Source: Aliiglaciecola sp. 3_MG-2023 (GTDB lineage Bacteria; Pseudomonadota; Gammaproteobacteria; Enterobacterales; Alteromonadaceae). From it: a stretch of 64,000 bases of DNA. Of this stretch, positions 55,176 through 63,549 are shown piece by piece. A program made the translations under genes and the position numbers. The stretch's first letter is position 1; each line of letters opens with the position of its first letter. The notes under the pieces are model-generated. The model saw only the letters and a program-made list of their open reading frames with translations. It did no database searches and was not told where the DNA came from. The stretch is taken from contig NZ_JAUORV010000006.1 in the NCBI RefSeq assembly GCF_030548205.1, positions 186,001-250,000 of the forward strand, written 5' to 3'.

Positions 55176-55481
55176 TCATTGTTCTTTTGGTTTTTGACCA
55201 ATGGGCGTGCCATCTTTTTTGCAAATTGTATCAAACTCATCGCGATAGTAACGCAAGTTAACACAAGCCTCTTCATATCTGAGCTTAGCCGTTAGCGCTT
55301 GCTGAGGATAATCTGTTTTTTGCATGACTTTACGCAGTCTTTCACAATCTTGATGTTGTTGTTTAACTTCCAAAATTTCTTCGCAGGGATTGTCGTTACT
55401 CACACAGGCAGATAATGCAATTATGCAAACGCAGGTTCCAACAGTTTTTATTATTTTTTGAAAAGGACGGCAATAATCCAT
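55176..55481 (-). CDS. Small cysteine-rich lipoprotein, function unknown
   Basis: 101 aa. An N-terminal signal with lipobox LSAC (TCVCIIALSACVSN) predicts a lipoprotein. The mature part has four further cysteines in a helical pattern (NPCEEI; QDCERLRKV; EEACVNLRYYRDEFDTICKKDG), likely two disulfides. No family recognised. It converges with kduD and lies ~220 bases from tRNA-Tyr on the same strand. Confidence 0.65.
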   Translation of the reverse strand: MDYCRPFQKIIKTVGTCVCIIALSACVSNDNPCEEILEVKQQHQDCERLRKVMQKTDYPQQALTAKLRYEEACVNLRYYRDEFDTICKKDGTPIGQKPKEQ

Positions 55482-55702
55482 GGAATACTCACAGCTGATT
55501 GAAATTCATCAGAAACGTTACTTTCTTTCACCTTAACCGAGTAAGGCGGAAAAAGCCATCGAATAAAAAAGTTACCTGCCTGGGTTACACAACAAGGAGT
55601 GACAAAATAGTCGAACTGCGGATTGCAGCTTCTCGTCCGGCCCCTTCAGGGAAAAATTTATTTTTGCGATTTGAGTTTAAACGGATGTCGTTTAAAGAAA
55701 AG

Positions 55703-55787
55703 TGGTGGAGGGGGCAGGATTCGAACCTGCGAAGGCTGAGCCGGCAGATTTACAGTCTGCTCCCGTTGACCGCTTGGGTACCCCTCC
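55703..55787 (-). tRNA. tRNA-Tyr (GTA)
   Basis: 85 bases read on the minus strand, starting GGAGGGGTACCC and ending CCCCTCCACCA with encoded CCA. Acceptor arms pair GGAGGGG with CCCCTCC; anticodon loop is ACTGTAAATC with GTA at 55751-55753; a long variable arm is present as in tyrosine tRNAs; GGTTCGAATCC is the T-loop. Confidence 0.96.
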
Positions 55788-55884
55788 AAAGAGGCGCGTA
55801 TACTAACAGGAAAATTGAGTCTGTAAATAGAATTAAAGATTTTTTTTTAATTAACGATAAAAAGTAGATTAAAAGGAAAATACT

Positions 55885-56355
55885 TTGGCTGTTGAAATTA
55901 CCCCAGAATCTAAAGTGGTTGCATCCGATCTTGAATGGTCTGGAACCCTCAATCGTGCCTTGCAGCAAGGGGAAAAGTTCGCATTGTTATTGGCAATGTT
56001 GGAAGACAATTATCTGCAACGCCCAAACATTCATGACGAAGACCATGAGCCTAGCCATTTTCCTAGTAGTATTAGCAAACACCACTATCCGCAAACGCCA
56101 CTTGAAGCAGAACCCCGAGACTGGTCATTTGCGCGCACCACAAGTGAGCTAATGACACAAAATATCAGTGACGCTATTCTTTGGCAAAAAATGCATCCCC
56201 AGCCATTGGCCACCTTGAATGATGCGAAAAGAATTGAACCCGAAGTGATTATTAATTGTGGTTTTCAAACTCAACAACGATTCCATTGCAATGAAGCAAG
56301 CAAAATTGATGTAGATGAAACCAAACTCTACGATATTTTAAATGGAATGAATTGA
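55885..56355 (+). CDS. VC2046/SO_2500 family protein
   Basis: 156 aa; TTG start with AAGGAAA 8 bases upstream. Pattern LNRALQQGEKFALLLAMLEDNYLQRP, PLEAEPRDWSFARTTSEL and RIEPEVIINCGFQTQQRF fits the small uncharacterised family found in Vibrio and Shewanella. Cytoplasmic, function unknown. Located between tRNA-Tyr and trhO. Confidence 0.72.
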   Translation: MAVEITPESKVVASDLEWSGTLNRALQQGEKFALLLAMLEDNYLQRPNIHDEDHEPSHFPSSISKHHYPQTPLEAEPRDWSFARTTSELMTQNISDAILWQKMHPQPLATLNDAKRIEPEVIINCGFQTQQRFHCNEASKIDVDETKLYDILNGMN

Positions 56356-56472
56356 TTAGTTATATTTAACCTTAATGAAATTATGGTTTTTGCAAAATTA
56401 TCACTAGTTGGTATAATCCGCGCCGCAAAAATATGCTTTGGTTTTACGTTCCAATTCGCAAAAAGGTAAAAT

Positions 56473-57465
56473 ATGTCTAAATTCATTGTTTGCGCAATGT
56501 ACAAATTCGTTGCGCTTGAAAATTATAAAGAAATGCGTCAGCCACTCCTTGACGTGTTAGAAAGTCACAATATCAAAGGAACTTTGCTACTTGCTAGTGA
56601 AGGTATTAACGGCACGGTATCTGGTACTCGGGAAGGCATTGATAGTCTCATTGCCTACCTCAATAGTGATATCCGCATCAACCCCATTTCCTGTAAAGAA
56701 TCTCTGGACGACGTGCAGCCGTTCTACCGCACCAAGGTGAAACTCAAAAAAGAGATTGTCACTATGGGCGTTGAGGGAATTGACCCGCAAAAAACAGTAG
56801 GGACTTATGTGAAACCTGCCGACTGGAACGCGTTAATATCCGATCCAGAGGTGTTACTTATCGATACTCGCAACGATTATGAAATTGAGATCGGGACGTT
56901 CGAAAACGCAGTCAATCCTAAAACTGACTCATTTCGAGAGTTTCCACAGTACGTTGCTGATAATCTTGATCCTAAAAAACATAAGAAAGTTGCTATGTTC
57001 TGTACAGGTGGTATTCGTTGTGAGAAATCGACTGCGTTTATGAAAGAACAGGGATTTGAAGAGGTTTATCACTTAGAGGGTGGGATCTTAAAATATTTAG
57101 AAGACGTTCCCGAACAAAATACCATGTGGAAAGGGGATTGTTTTGTCTTTGATAACCGCGTGGCGGTTGATCATAAATTGCAAAAGAGCCATTACGAAGC
57201 CTGTTATGCTTGTCGTTTACCTATTACTGAAGAAGATAAACAGACGCCAGAGTATGAACCAGGGGTAAGTTGCCCTAAGTGTTTTGGCAAACATACAGAA
57301 GAGCAAATAGCACGTTTTCGTGAGCGTGAGAAGCAGGTGAATTTGGCTAAAGAGCGAAATGAAGAACATGTGGGTTCAGAAGCGAGAAAGGCAACAAAAC
57401 TGCGTCGACAACAGAAAGCCGCTGAGCGCAGAGAAAGACGCATAGCAGCAGGTAAGTCAGCATAG
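56473..57465 (+). CDS. trhO: tRNA uridine-34 hydroxylase (rhodanese-fold)
   Basis: 330 aa, typical of YceA/TrhO. The N-terminal acylphosphatase-like domain ([22 protein letters not shown]) precedes the rhodanese domain with the catalytic cysteine in [16 protein letters not shown]. The C-terminal part has a CYACRLP...CPKC zinc-type cluster and a basic tail. It hydroxylates U34 to ho5U in tRNA using oxygen. Monocistronic. Confidence 0.92.
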   Translation: MSKFIVCAMYKFVALENYKEMRQPLLDVLESHNIKGTLLLASEGINGTVSGTREGIDSLIAYLNSDIRINPISCKESLDDVQPFYRTKVKLKKEIVTMGVEGIDPQKTVGTYVKPADWNALISDPEVLLIDTRNDYEIEIGTFENAVNPKTDSFREFPQYVADNLDPKKHKKVAMFCTGGIRCEKSTAFMKEQGFEEVYHLEGGILKYLEDVPEQNTMWKGDCFVFDNRVAVDHKLQKSHYEACYACRLPITEEDKQTPEYEPGVSCPKCFGKHTEEQIARFREREKQVNLAKERNEEHVGSEARKATKLRRQQKAAERRERRIAAGKSA

Positions 57466-57532
57466 ACAGACGCAGTTATATCGCGTTAAACTGATGTTTG
57501 AATTAATTTAGTAAGTATTATAAGACTTAAAT

Positions 57533-57781
57533 ATGACCGACAAAACACCATTGGATCACAGCAAAATTGCTGAAATTCGCAAAGAGTTCGATTTTTTTGA
57601 CCATGATAAAAACGGTCAAATTGATTTACCTGAGTTTATTGAACTTTTAACCATTCTTTCGCCAAAAACGAAAGCGAGCCATGTGCAAGAAGGATTCTCC
57701 CTTATTGATGAAAACAACGACGGGTTCATCGATTTCGAAGAGTTTTTAGAGTGGTGGCAAGAAGCGTGGTGGGAATATTAA
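57533..57781 (+). CDS. EF-hand calcium-binding protein
   Basis: 82 aa with two canonical EF-hand loops: DHDKNGQIDLPEF (residues ~23-35) and DENNDGFIDFEEF (~62-74), each with the D-x-D/N-x-D/N-G-x-I-D-x-x-E pattern. No signal peptide, so it should bind Ca2+ in the cytoplasm. It ends in a Trp-rich tail (EWWQEAWWEY). Its own terminator follows. Small EF-hand proteins of this type occur in Alteromonadales; partner unknown. Confidence 0.86.
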   Translation: MTDKTPLDHSKIAEIRKEFDFFDHDKNGQIDLPEFIELLTILSPKTKASHVQEGFSLIDENNDGFIDFEEFLEWWQEAWWEY

Positions 57782-57809
57782 TTCCATAGATTGATAAATC
57801 TATATAAGG

Positions 57810-57829
57810 GCCCCGTAAGGGGCTTTTTT
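57810..57829 (+). terminator. Rho-independent terminator after EF-hand gene
   Basis: GCCCC GTAA GGGGC followed by six T. Textbook hairpin 28 bases after the stop codon. Confidence 0.9.
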
Positions 57830-57868
57830 ATGTTCGATAGTGATAATGTGATTTAAGGAAAGCTATTC

Positions 57869-58486
57869 ATGCATGTTGAGAAACATTTTCAACTGACAGA
57901 TCTCGGTGAGTTGCAAAATATCATTGCACAAAATAGCTTTGGATTGTTGGTAACCGCCGATTTAAGTGCTACTCATTTACCCTTTGTTTGTGAGTTAGAC
58001 GAAAACGGTAAGCTCTGGTTGTATGCCCATATGGCGAAGGCCAATTCACACTGGAAAACCATCGATAATACCCGTGCACTGGTTGTGTTTAACGGGCCTC
58101 ATGCTTATATCTCACCTAGCTGGTATGATAAGAAACCCGCAGTGCCAACCTGGAATTATGTAGCCGTTCATTGTTATGGTGATGTTCATTTGTTGGACGA
58201 AGGTGAGACGGCCATAAGAATGCACCAATTGGTATCTCACTACGAACCCAGTCTATTGAAAGATGAGGTCACAATGCCCGAGGCGTTTCAACATCGTCTG
58301 CGTCAAGCTGTGATCGGTTTTAAACTTGAAGTAAATGACGTTCTAGGAAAAGAAAAGCTGGGGCAACATCGTAGTCATGAAGATCAAGTTGGCGTGTTAT
58401 CAGGCTTAACCAATAGTACAGATCCCATGGCAAACCTATTAGCTGAATATATGCAAGCTCGTAATCTGGGGAATGGCGAAGCCTAA
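57869..58486 (+). CDS. FMN-binding PaiB-like protein
   Basis: 205 aa. ATHLPFVCELDENGKLWLYAHMAKANSHWKTID, FNGPHAYISPSWYDKKPAVPTWNYVAVHCYG and VIGFKLEVNDVLGKEKLGQHRS match PaiB / FMN-binding negative regulators. In Bacillus PaiB affects sporulation and protease genes; the bacterial family binds FMN and may be an oxidoreductase. Likely co-transcribed with ybaK, 34 bases downstream. Confidence 0.88.
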   Translation: MHVEKHFQLTDLGELQNIIAQNSFGLLVTADLSATHLPFVCELDENGKLWLYAHMAKANSHWKTIDNTRALVVFNGPHAYISPSWYDKKPAVPTWNYVAVHCYGDVHLLDEGETAIRMHQLVSHYEPSLLKDEVTMPEAFQHRLRQAVIGFKLEVNDVLGKEKLGQHRSHEDQVGVLSGLTNSTDPMANLLAEYMQARNLGNGEA

Positions 58487-58520
58487 TTGGTAACTTACTT
58501 AATATAATGAGTATTGGAAA

Positions 58521-58991
58521 ATGACACCGGCAATCAACCTGGCCAAAAAACGTAAAATTCAATTTACTGTTCATCAATATCAGCATGACGCAGATGCTAA
58601 ATCTTTCGGTTTAGAGGCTGCTGAAAAGCTCGGTTTAGATGAGGAGCAGGTGTTTAAAACTTTGGTAGTGGAGTTTGATGGTAAAGAATTAGCTGTCGCC
58701 ATTTTACCCGTCAATACCAGTTTAAATATGAAGTTAATGGCCAAAGCTCTGGGCGCAAAAAAAGCTCAGATGGCCAATAAAGCCGACGTGGAGCGAACTA
58801 CGGGTTATGTTTTAGGGGGCGTGAGCCCTTTAGGCCAGAAGAAGCGGCTGAAAACCATTATTGATGGCAATGCTCAAAAATTTCCAACGATTTTCGTCAG
58901 TGCCGGGCGAAGGGGGTTAGAAATTGAATTAGCAGCCGATGATATGATCAGCTTGCTGGGTGCAAAATACGCCCAAATCAGCCAACACTAG
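58521..58991 (+). CDS. ybaK: Cys-tRNA(Pro) deacylase
   Basis: 156 aa. YbaK/EbsC family: FTVHQYQHDADAKSFGLEAAEKLGLDEEQVFKTLVVE, KLMAKALGAKKAQMANKADVERTTGYVLGGVSPLGQKKRL with the catalytic lysine region, and SAGRRGLEIELAADDM. It hydrolyses mischarged Cys-tRNA(Pro). Follows the PaiB-like gene. Confidence 0.93.
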   Translation: MTPAINLAKKRKIQFTVHQYQHDADAKSFGLEAAEKLGLDEEQVFKTLVVEFDGKELAVAILPVNTSLNMKLMAKALGAKKAQMANKADVERTTGYVLGGVSPLGQKKRLKTIIDGNAQKFPTIFVSAGRRGLEIELAADDMISLLGAKYAQISQH

Positions 58992-59187
58992 AGTGCTTTG
59001 GCATTATTCCATGCAATTGAATTCGGGTTCATCTAATGCGTTTTGAAATTAGTTATTAGCAGCGAAGAAAACAAGGTAATTGTAATACAAGCGGTTTAAC
59101 TTATTACACCGTTAGTCTTGGAAACTGCTGTTGGGTGTATAAATGTCTGTTATTATTCATCTTTCGATTTAATTGTTAATTGTTGTA

Positions 59188-60384
59188 ATGAACTCAATGC
59201 CATCTACTCGCTCCCTTTTTTCCTCTGCCATTTTAATACTAGGCATTTTCTTGATCGCTGCCAATCTGCGGGGCCCCATTACTGGAATTGGTCCAGTATT
59301 AGATCAAGTTATTGATAGTTTCCAACTAACAGCTTCGCAGGCGGGGATGTTAACCACATTACCGTTACTGGCATTCGCTGTTGCTTCGCCGTTGGCTCCA
59401 AGTTTAGCGAAACGATATGGCCTTGAAATATCCTTATTTGTTGCGCTGGCCTTAATCGGTTTTGGACTTGGTATTCGCTTGTTCGACTCAGTGATTATTC
59501 TTTACCTAGGTACTGCAGTCATTGGTATAGGAATCGCCATAGGTAACGTGTTATTACCCAGTTTAATTAAACGAGACTTTCCCCATAAAGTAGCGGTTAT
59601 GACCTCAGCATATGTATTAGCAATGGGAGTGTTTGGAGGCAGTTACTCTGCTGTGATCATTCCATTGGCTGCTTATCAGGATTTCGGCTGGAAAATGGCC
59701 CTAGCCAGTTATGCTTTAATCACATTATTGGGCCTTATAGTTTGGTTACCTCAGTTAAAATTACATACCAAGCCTACCAAAGATCTCACCCAGTCTTTCA
59801 CTAAAGGGAAGATTTGGCATCATGCCATTGCGTGGTATGTGACCTTGTGTCTTGGTCTCAATTCTTTTTTTACTTATATAATAATTGCTTGGTTACCTAA
59901 TATATTGATCGAAGGAGGGCAGGAAGCGCAAAAAGCGGCTGTCTATCACGGCGTATTTTTAATAGGTTCAGCTGTACCTGGAATTATCTTAATACCATTA
60001 TTATCTAAACTAAAAGATCAAAAAATACTGGCGCTATTGTTAGCTATTTTAGGATTCCTATGTGCCTTAGGGTTACTGTATCTACCTAGTTTTGCTTTGG
60101 TCTGGTCTGCCACGTTAGGTTTTTGCTCTGGAGCTATTTTTATCTTAGGTTTGTCTTACATCAGTTTGCGCACCCACAATTCAAGACAAGCGGCTTCGTT
60201 ATCTGGAATGGCACAGTGCATTGGTTATTTATTGGCAGCTATAGGCCCAATGTTTGCCGGGGGGTTACATTCGTATTTCAGCAGTTGGGCACCGGTCTTG
60301 TGGCTATGCGCCTTAGCGAGTTTGTTATGCGGTGTGTTTGGTTATTTAGGTGGTCGAAACATCAGTTTACATGAACATGCTTAA
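59188..60384 (+). CDS. MFS transporter, CynX/NimT family
   Basis: 398 aa from the ATG at 59188; in-frame TTG at 59173 is an alternative. Twelve helices. LIAANLRGPITGIGPVLDQVIDSFQLTASQAGMLTTLPLLAFAVASPL is the family's N-terminal signature, and IGNVLLPSLIKRDFPHKVAVMTSAYVLAMGVFG follows. The family includes cyanate (CynX) and nitroimidazole (NimT) carriers; substrate here unknown. Confidence 0.87.
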   Translation: MNSMPSTRSLFSSAILILGIFLIAANLRGPITGIGPVLDQVIDSFQLTASQAGMLTTLPLLAFAVASPLAPSLAKRYGLEISLFVALALIGFGLGIRLFDSVIILYLGTAVIGIGIAIGNVLLPSLIKRDFPHKVAVMTSAYVLAMGVFGGSYSAVIIPLAAYQDFGWKMALASYALITLLGLIVWLPQLKLHTKPTKDLTQSFTKGKIWHHAIAWYVTLCLGLNSFFTYIIIAWLPNILIEGGQEAQKAAVYHGVFLIGSAVPGIILIPLLSKLKDQKILALLLAILGFLCALGLLYLPSFALVWSATLGFCSGAIFILGLSYISLRTHNSRQAASLSGMAQCIGYLLAAIGPMFAGGLHSYFSSWAPVLWLCALASLLCGVFGYLGGRNISLHEHA

Positions 60385-60547
60385 TGCCTGTGAAAGCGGC
60401 TTTTTGCGATAGCTGAACGGACAATAAAGGAATCAAAACCAATTCAAATAGGAACAGATACTCAATTCCTAATTAGAATTAGATGAAATTCAAGGTATAG
60501 ATAAAGTGGCTTTCGTCAGATCAGGTCTAAATTTCAAGAGATTAATT

Positions 60548-60895
60548 TCATAAATGATTGAGTTGGGTTATGTGGAGCAACTCGCCAACCGGCCCCCAGA
60601 GATAAAACACCTGACCCCAGGACTCAGTTTGAATTTCCGATAATTTTGTCTTGTGTTCGGCATTTTGAGCAAGAGAGTAGGCTTGTTCGATATCCTCTAC
60701 ACATATCTGTAGCATCAAATTTTCGGCTAACTGTTGATTATAGAAACGTTGAATAAAAAAATAACATTCCCCATTTTTGCACAAAGTTAGATCATCGCTG
60801 GCGAATTCACAATCGAATCCCAATTGTTGATAAAAACCTATGGAGTTTTCATAATCTAAACTGGGTATAAATACTCTTATATCTTCAACTTGCAT
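60548..60895 (-). CDS. VOC-superfamily (glyoxalase-like) protein
   Basis: 115 aa single VOC domain: RVFIPSLDYENSIGFYQQLGFDCEF and VEDIEQAYSLAQ...WGQVFYLWGPVGELLHI. A complete metal site is not evident (C-terminal Glu present, first His replaced), so a binding rather than catalytic role is possible. It shares a strand with the DEAD-box helicase (15-base gap). Confidence 0.75.
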   Translation of the reverse strand: MQVEDIRVFIPSLDYENSIGFYQQLGFDCEFASDDLTLCKNGECYFFIQRFYNQQLAENLMLQICVEDIEQAYSLAQNAEHKTKLSEIQTESWGQVFYLWGPVGELLHITQLNHL

Positions 60896-60910
60896 GGGAT
60901 TTCGATTCTC

Positions 60911-62230
60911 TTAATCTTCAGGCTCGGTAGGTCGGGCTTTTTTACGCATGGGAATGTGACCTACATCAACGCCTTCTTGGGAACGGATCCGTTTTTGTGG
61001 TTTAGGCGTGCTTTGTTGTGCTACTTTTTTGGTTTTTTTCTGTACGGCACCTTTTAATGCTCTTTGCTTAGCAGGTTTAAGTCCTTTGAATTTTCCTTCA
61101 AGCCCCTCAAACTCACTGAAACTTATGCTTTGTTGCAAGATACCTTTTATGGCAATAAAACTCTGCCAATCTTTAGGGCCAACAAGAGAGGCTGCATTAC
61201 CTTTACTGCCTGCTCGGCCCGTGCGTCCAATTCTATGAATGTATTCGTCTGCCAATTTAGGCAGATCGAAGTTGATAACCCATTCGACTTTACGTAAATC
61301 TAAGCCCCGCGAGGCCACATCCGTGGTAACCAATACCTGATGTTGACCACGACTAAATGAGTTCATAATATTACTACGTTGAGATTGAGTTAAACTCGCG
61401 CTCAAGGCTGCACTATCTATGTTATCAGCCGTTAATAGTAATGATAATTTCTCGGTATCTTCTCTGGTGGCAGTAAATACAATTACTTGCTTGTTGTCGG
61501 CATTTTTTAGCAGTTTTTTGAGCAGTAAAATTTTATGATCTAAATGATCTGCTAAGTAAAATTGTTGTTCGATGTCGAGATGTTGTTCTCTAGAGTCACC
61601 GACACTTATGCGTTGCGGTGCATTCAACATACGTTCTGTTAAGTAATGCAATTCTGCTGAGTCTAATGTGGCAGAAAACATCATTGTTTGGCGCTTTCTA
61701 TGATCTGCACAGCGGTCTATTAATTTTAACTCATCGGCGAACCCGAGATCTAACATGCGGTCTGCTTCATCTAGGATAAGTAGTTCAAGACCATTCAAAT
61801 ATAGACTTTTGCCTTTAACATGATCCGCTATTCTGCCCGCTGTCCCTACCACAAATTGCGGGTTTCGTTTAAGGGCTTTCACCTGATCATTAAAATTTTC
61901 ACCGCCTAAAATGAGGGTGGCAAAAATATTTTGATTGGCAATCAACCATTTGAGCTGCATAAATACTTGTTTAGCTAACTCTCTAGTTGGCGCTAGAATC
62001 AATACTCTGGGATCTTTTCTACTTAACGCTCGTTGTTTAAAAACCCGTTGCAGCGCTGGAATTAAAAACGCTAGTGTTTTCCCCGACCCAGTTTTAGATG
62101 AAGCAAGTAAATCTTTGCCTAGCAAGCCTTGTCCAATGGCTTTTGCCTGGATTTCGGTGGCTTCTTGAAAGCCTTTTACTTCTAAGGCTTTTAAAATTCG
62201 ATGGTCTAAGGGGAAATCATTAAATTGCAA
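60911..62230 (-). CDS. DEAD-box RNA helicase
   Basis: 439 aa. All core motifs are present: Q motif (FQEATEIQAKAIGQ), I (SSKTGSGKT), Ia (PTRELAK), II (DEAD in LILDEADRM), III (SAT), V (TTDVASRGLD) and VI (HRIGRTGRAG). The tail of ~70 residues is basic (KAKR-type: GAVQKKTKKVAQQSTPKPQKRIRSQEG). Probably a ribosome-assembly helicase of the SrmB/RhlE type; assigning a symbol is not safe. It follows the TPR-protein gene by 2 bases, so the two may be co-transcribed. Confidence 0.9.
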   Translation of the reverse strand: MQFNDFPLDHRILKALEVKGFQEATEIQAKAIGQGLLGKDLLASSKTGSGKTLAFLIPALQRVFKQRALSRKDPRVLILAPTRELAKQVFMQLKWLIANQNIFATLILGGENFNDQVKALKRNPQFVVGTAGRIADHVKGKSLYLNGLELLILDEADRMLDLGFADELKLIDRCADHRKRQTMMFSATLDSAELHYLTERMLNAPQRISVGDSREQHLDIEQQFYLADHLDHKILLLKKLLKNADNKQVIVFTATREDTEKLSLLLTADNIDSAALSASLTQSQRSNIMNSFSRGQHQVLVTTDVASRGLDLRKVEWVINFDLPKLADEYIHRIGRTGRAGSKGNAASLVGPKDWQSFIAIKGILQQSISFSEFEGLEGKFKGLKPAKQRALKGAVQKKTKKVAQQSTPKPQKRIRSQEGVDVGHIPMRKKARPTEPED

Positions 62231-62232
62231 GG

Positions 62233-63333
62233 TTAGTTCTCTTTTAAGTCTTGAAATTGAGCTAGTTGAGATATTAACACAGAGATGTAATTATCATCCG
62301 AAAACTTCTCCCAATTACACACTGGATATAAAGTTTTTAAGCTATTTCGCTGTACTTCATTTTTAATTGGTATCTCAGCTTGCCAAGCTAAACCATAGGT
62401 ACCGATAAGTTCTGCCAGAACATCTCTCAGGGCTTTATCTTTTAATAACGTCATATTAGCGCTTATAGTGTCGGTTGATGCAGCTATTTTAGTACTATCA
62501 ATTCTCGCTTCATAAATGGCTTTTAATATTGCAAAGTAAGCAGTCCGACTGCCGCTTTGAGAACGTTTTAATTTTCGCTTTATACGATCAGATAGACGGG
62601 CGAATAAATCTAATTTATCTTGATACAAAAAACTTAATAATAGATTTTCCCCTGATAATACTTCACCAGAACGACGTTGGAGTTTTTCATTGAGTTTTAA
62701 AGCTTCACTGAAATGTACTTGTGCTTGTGGATATTTTTTTTCGATTAAACTGATATTTCCGAGCCCATTTTCAACAATAGCAAATACCGATGCGAGTTCA
62801 TGTTTTTCTGCTATTCCTAGGGCAAGCTCATATAATATCCTTGCTGTTTGAGTATTACCCAATCTTAGTTCCACAATAGCTAAATTCATTATGGGTATGA
62901 CTTTACCCACTTCCGTGCTGTTATTGTTAGCGCTACACAGGTAACTTATTTTGGCATCCAGTAAGAATCCTGACTTACGCATCCAAATGCCAAGGCCATT
63001 TAACCAGGTTGTCCGGTTTGTTTTGGAAAAGTCAGTGTTTTGTAGTTTGCTAAGATGAATTAGTGCATCTTGAATTTGATCTAAGTCTGCGACTCTGATT
63101 GACGCAATCATTTTTGCATCATACCAATCGGCTAAAATTTCATGGTTGCTGATGCGCAATAAATGCTCTTTGTTACTTAAAATAGCCAATGATCTCTCTG
63201 GTAACACAGATAAATAATCTCTAGCTTCTTGCAACTTATCTTGAATAGGCATGGCAATCATTTGTTTATTTGCAAAACACGGGAAAACAAATACCCAATA
63301 CAACGCTGCGCTTAATATTCCTTTTTTCAACAT
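62233..63333 (-). CDS. Secreted TPR-repeat protein
   Basis: 366 aa from the ATG at 63333 (an in-frame TTG at 63342 is less likely). Signal peptide LKKGILSAALYWVFVFPCFA. The mature protein is a row of TPR-like helices (for example IPIMNLAIVELRLGNTQTARILYELALGIAEKH and VENGLGNISLIEKKYPQAQVHFSEALKLNEK). It resembles the periplasmic TPR sensor half of some Alteromonadales GGDEF proteins, but no output domain is attached. Its stop lies 2 bases from the helicase start. Confidence 0.74.
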   Translation of the reverse strand: MLKKGILSAALYWVFVFPCFANKQMIAMPIQDKLQEARDYLSVLPERSLAILSNKEHLLRISNHEILADWYDAKMIASIRVADLDQIQDALIHLSKLQNTDFSKTNRTTWLNGLGIWMRKSGFLLDAKISYLCSANNNSTEVGKVIPIMNLAIVELRLGNTQTARILYELALGIAEKHELASVFAIVENGLGNISLIEKKYPQAQVHFSEALKLNEKLQRRSGEVLSGENLLLSFLYQDKLDLFARLSDRIKRKLKRSQSGSRTAYFAILKAIYEARIDSTKIAASTDTISANMTLLKDKALRDVLAELIGTYGLAWQAEIPIKNEVQRNSLKTLYPVCNWEKFSDDNYISVLISQLAQFQDLKEN

Positions 63334-63497
63334 AAATCTCAAACTAATAGTTGTTTAAAAATAATCGTGGCCTTTTAGTAGGATTGTAATTGAACCTGGA
63401 TTAAAAGTAATCAAATTAAGTTAATTGAGAGGGGACAAAAAGGGGCAAATCAAAGGATTATAACAAACATTCAAAGGGAGGAGCTTGCATGTAAAAT

Positions 63498-63537
63498 AGT
63501 GTCGTTGAGGGCAGGGAACATATCCCTCAATGACACT
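63498..63537 (-). terminator. Terminator of CoA-transferase gene
   Basis: 14-bp stem AGTGTCGTTGAGGG / CCCTCAATGACACT with one G-T wobble and a 12-base loop. On the minus strand it is followed by TATTTTA. It lies 12 bases beyond the stop of the CoA-transferase gene. Confidence 0.8.
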
Positions 63538-63549
63538 TTAAAACGCGAC

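Noticed and set aside
55499-55867. Plus-strand 122-codon open frame
   Set aside because: It runs antisense through tRNA-Tyr (55703-55787); the protein sequence has no family resemblance.
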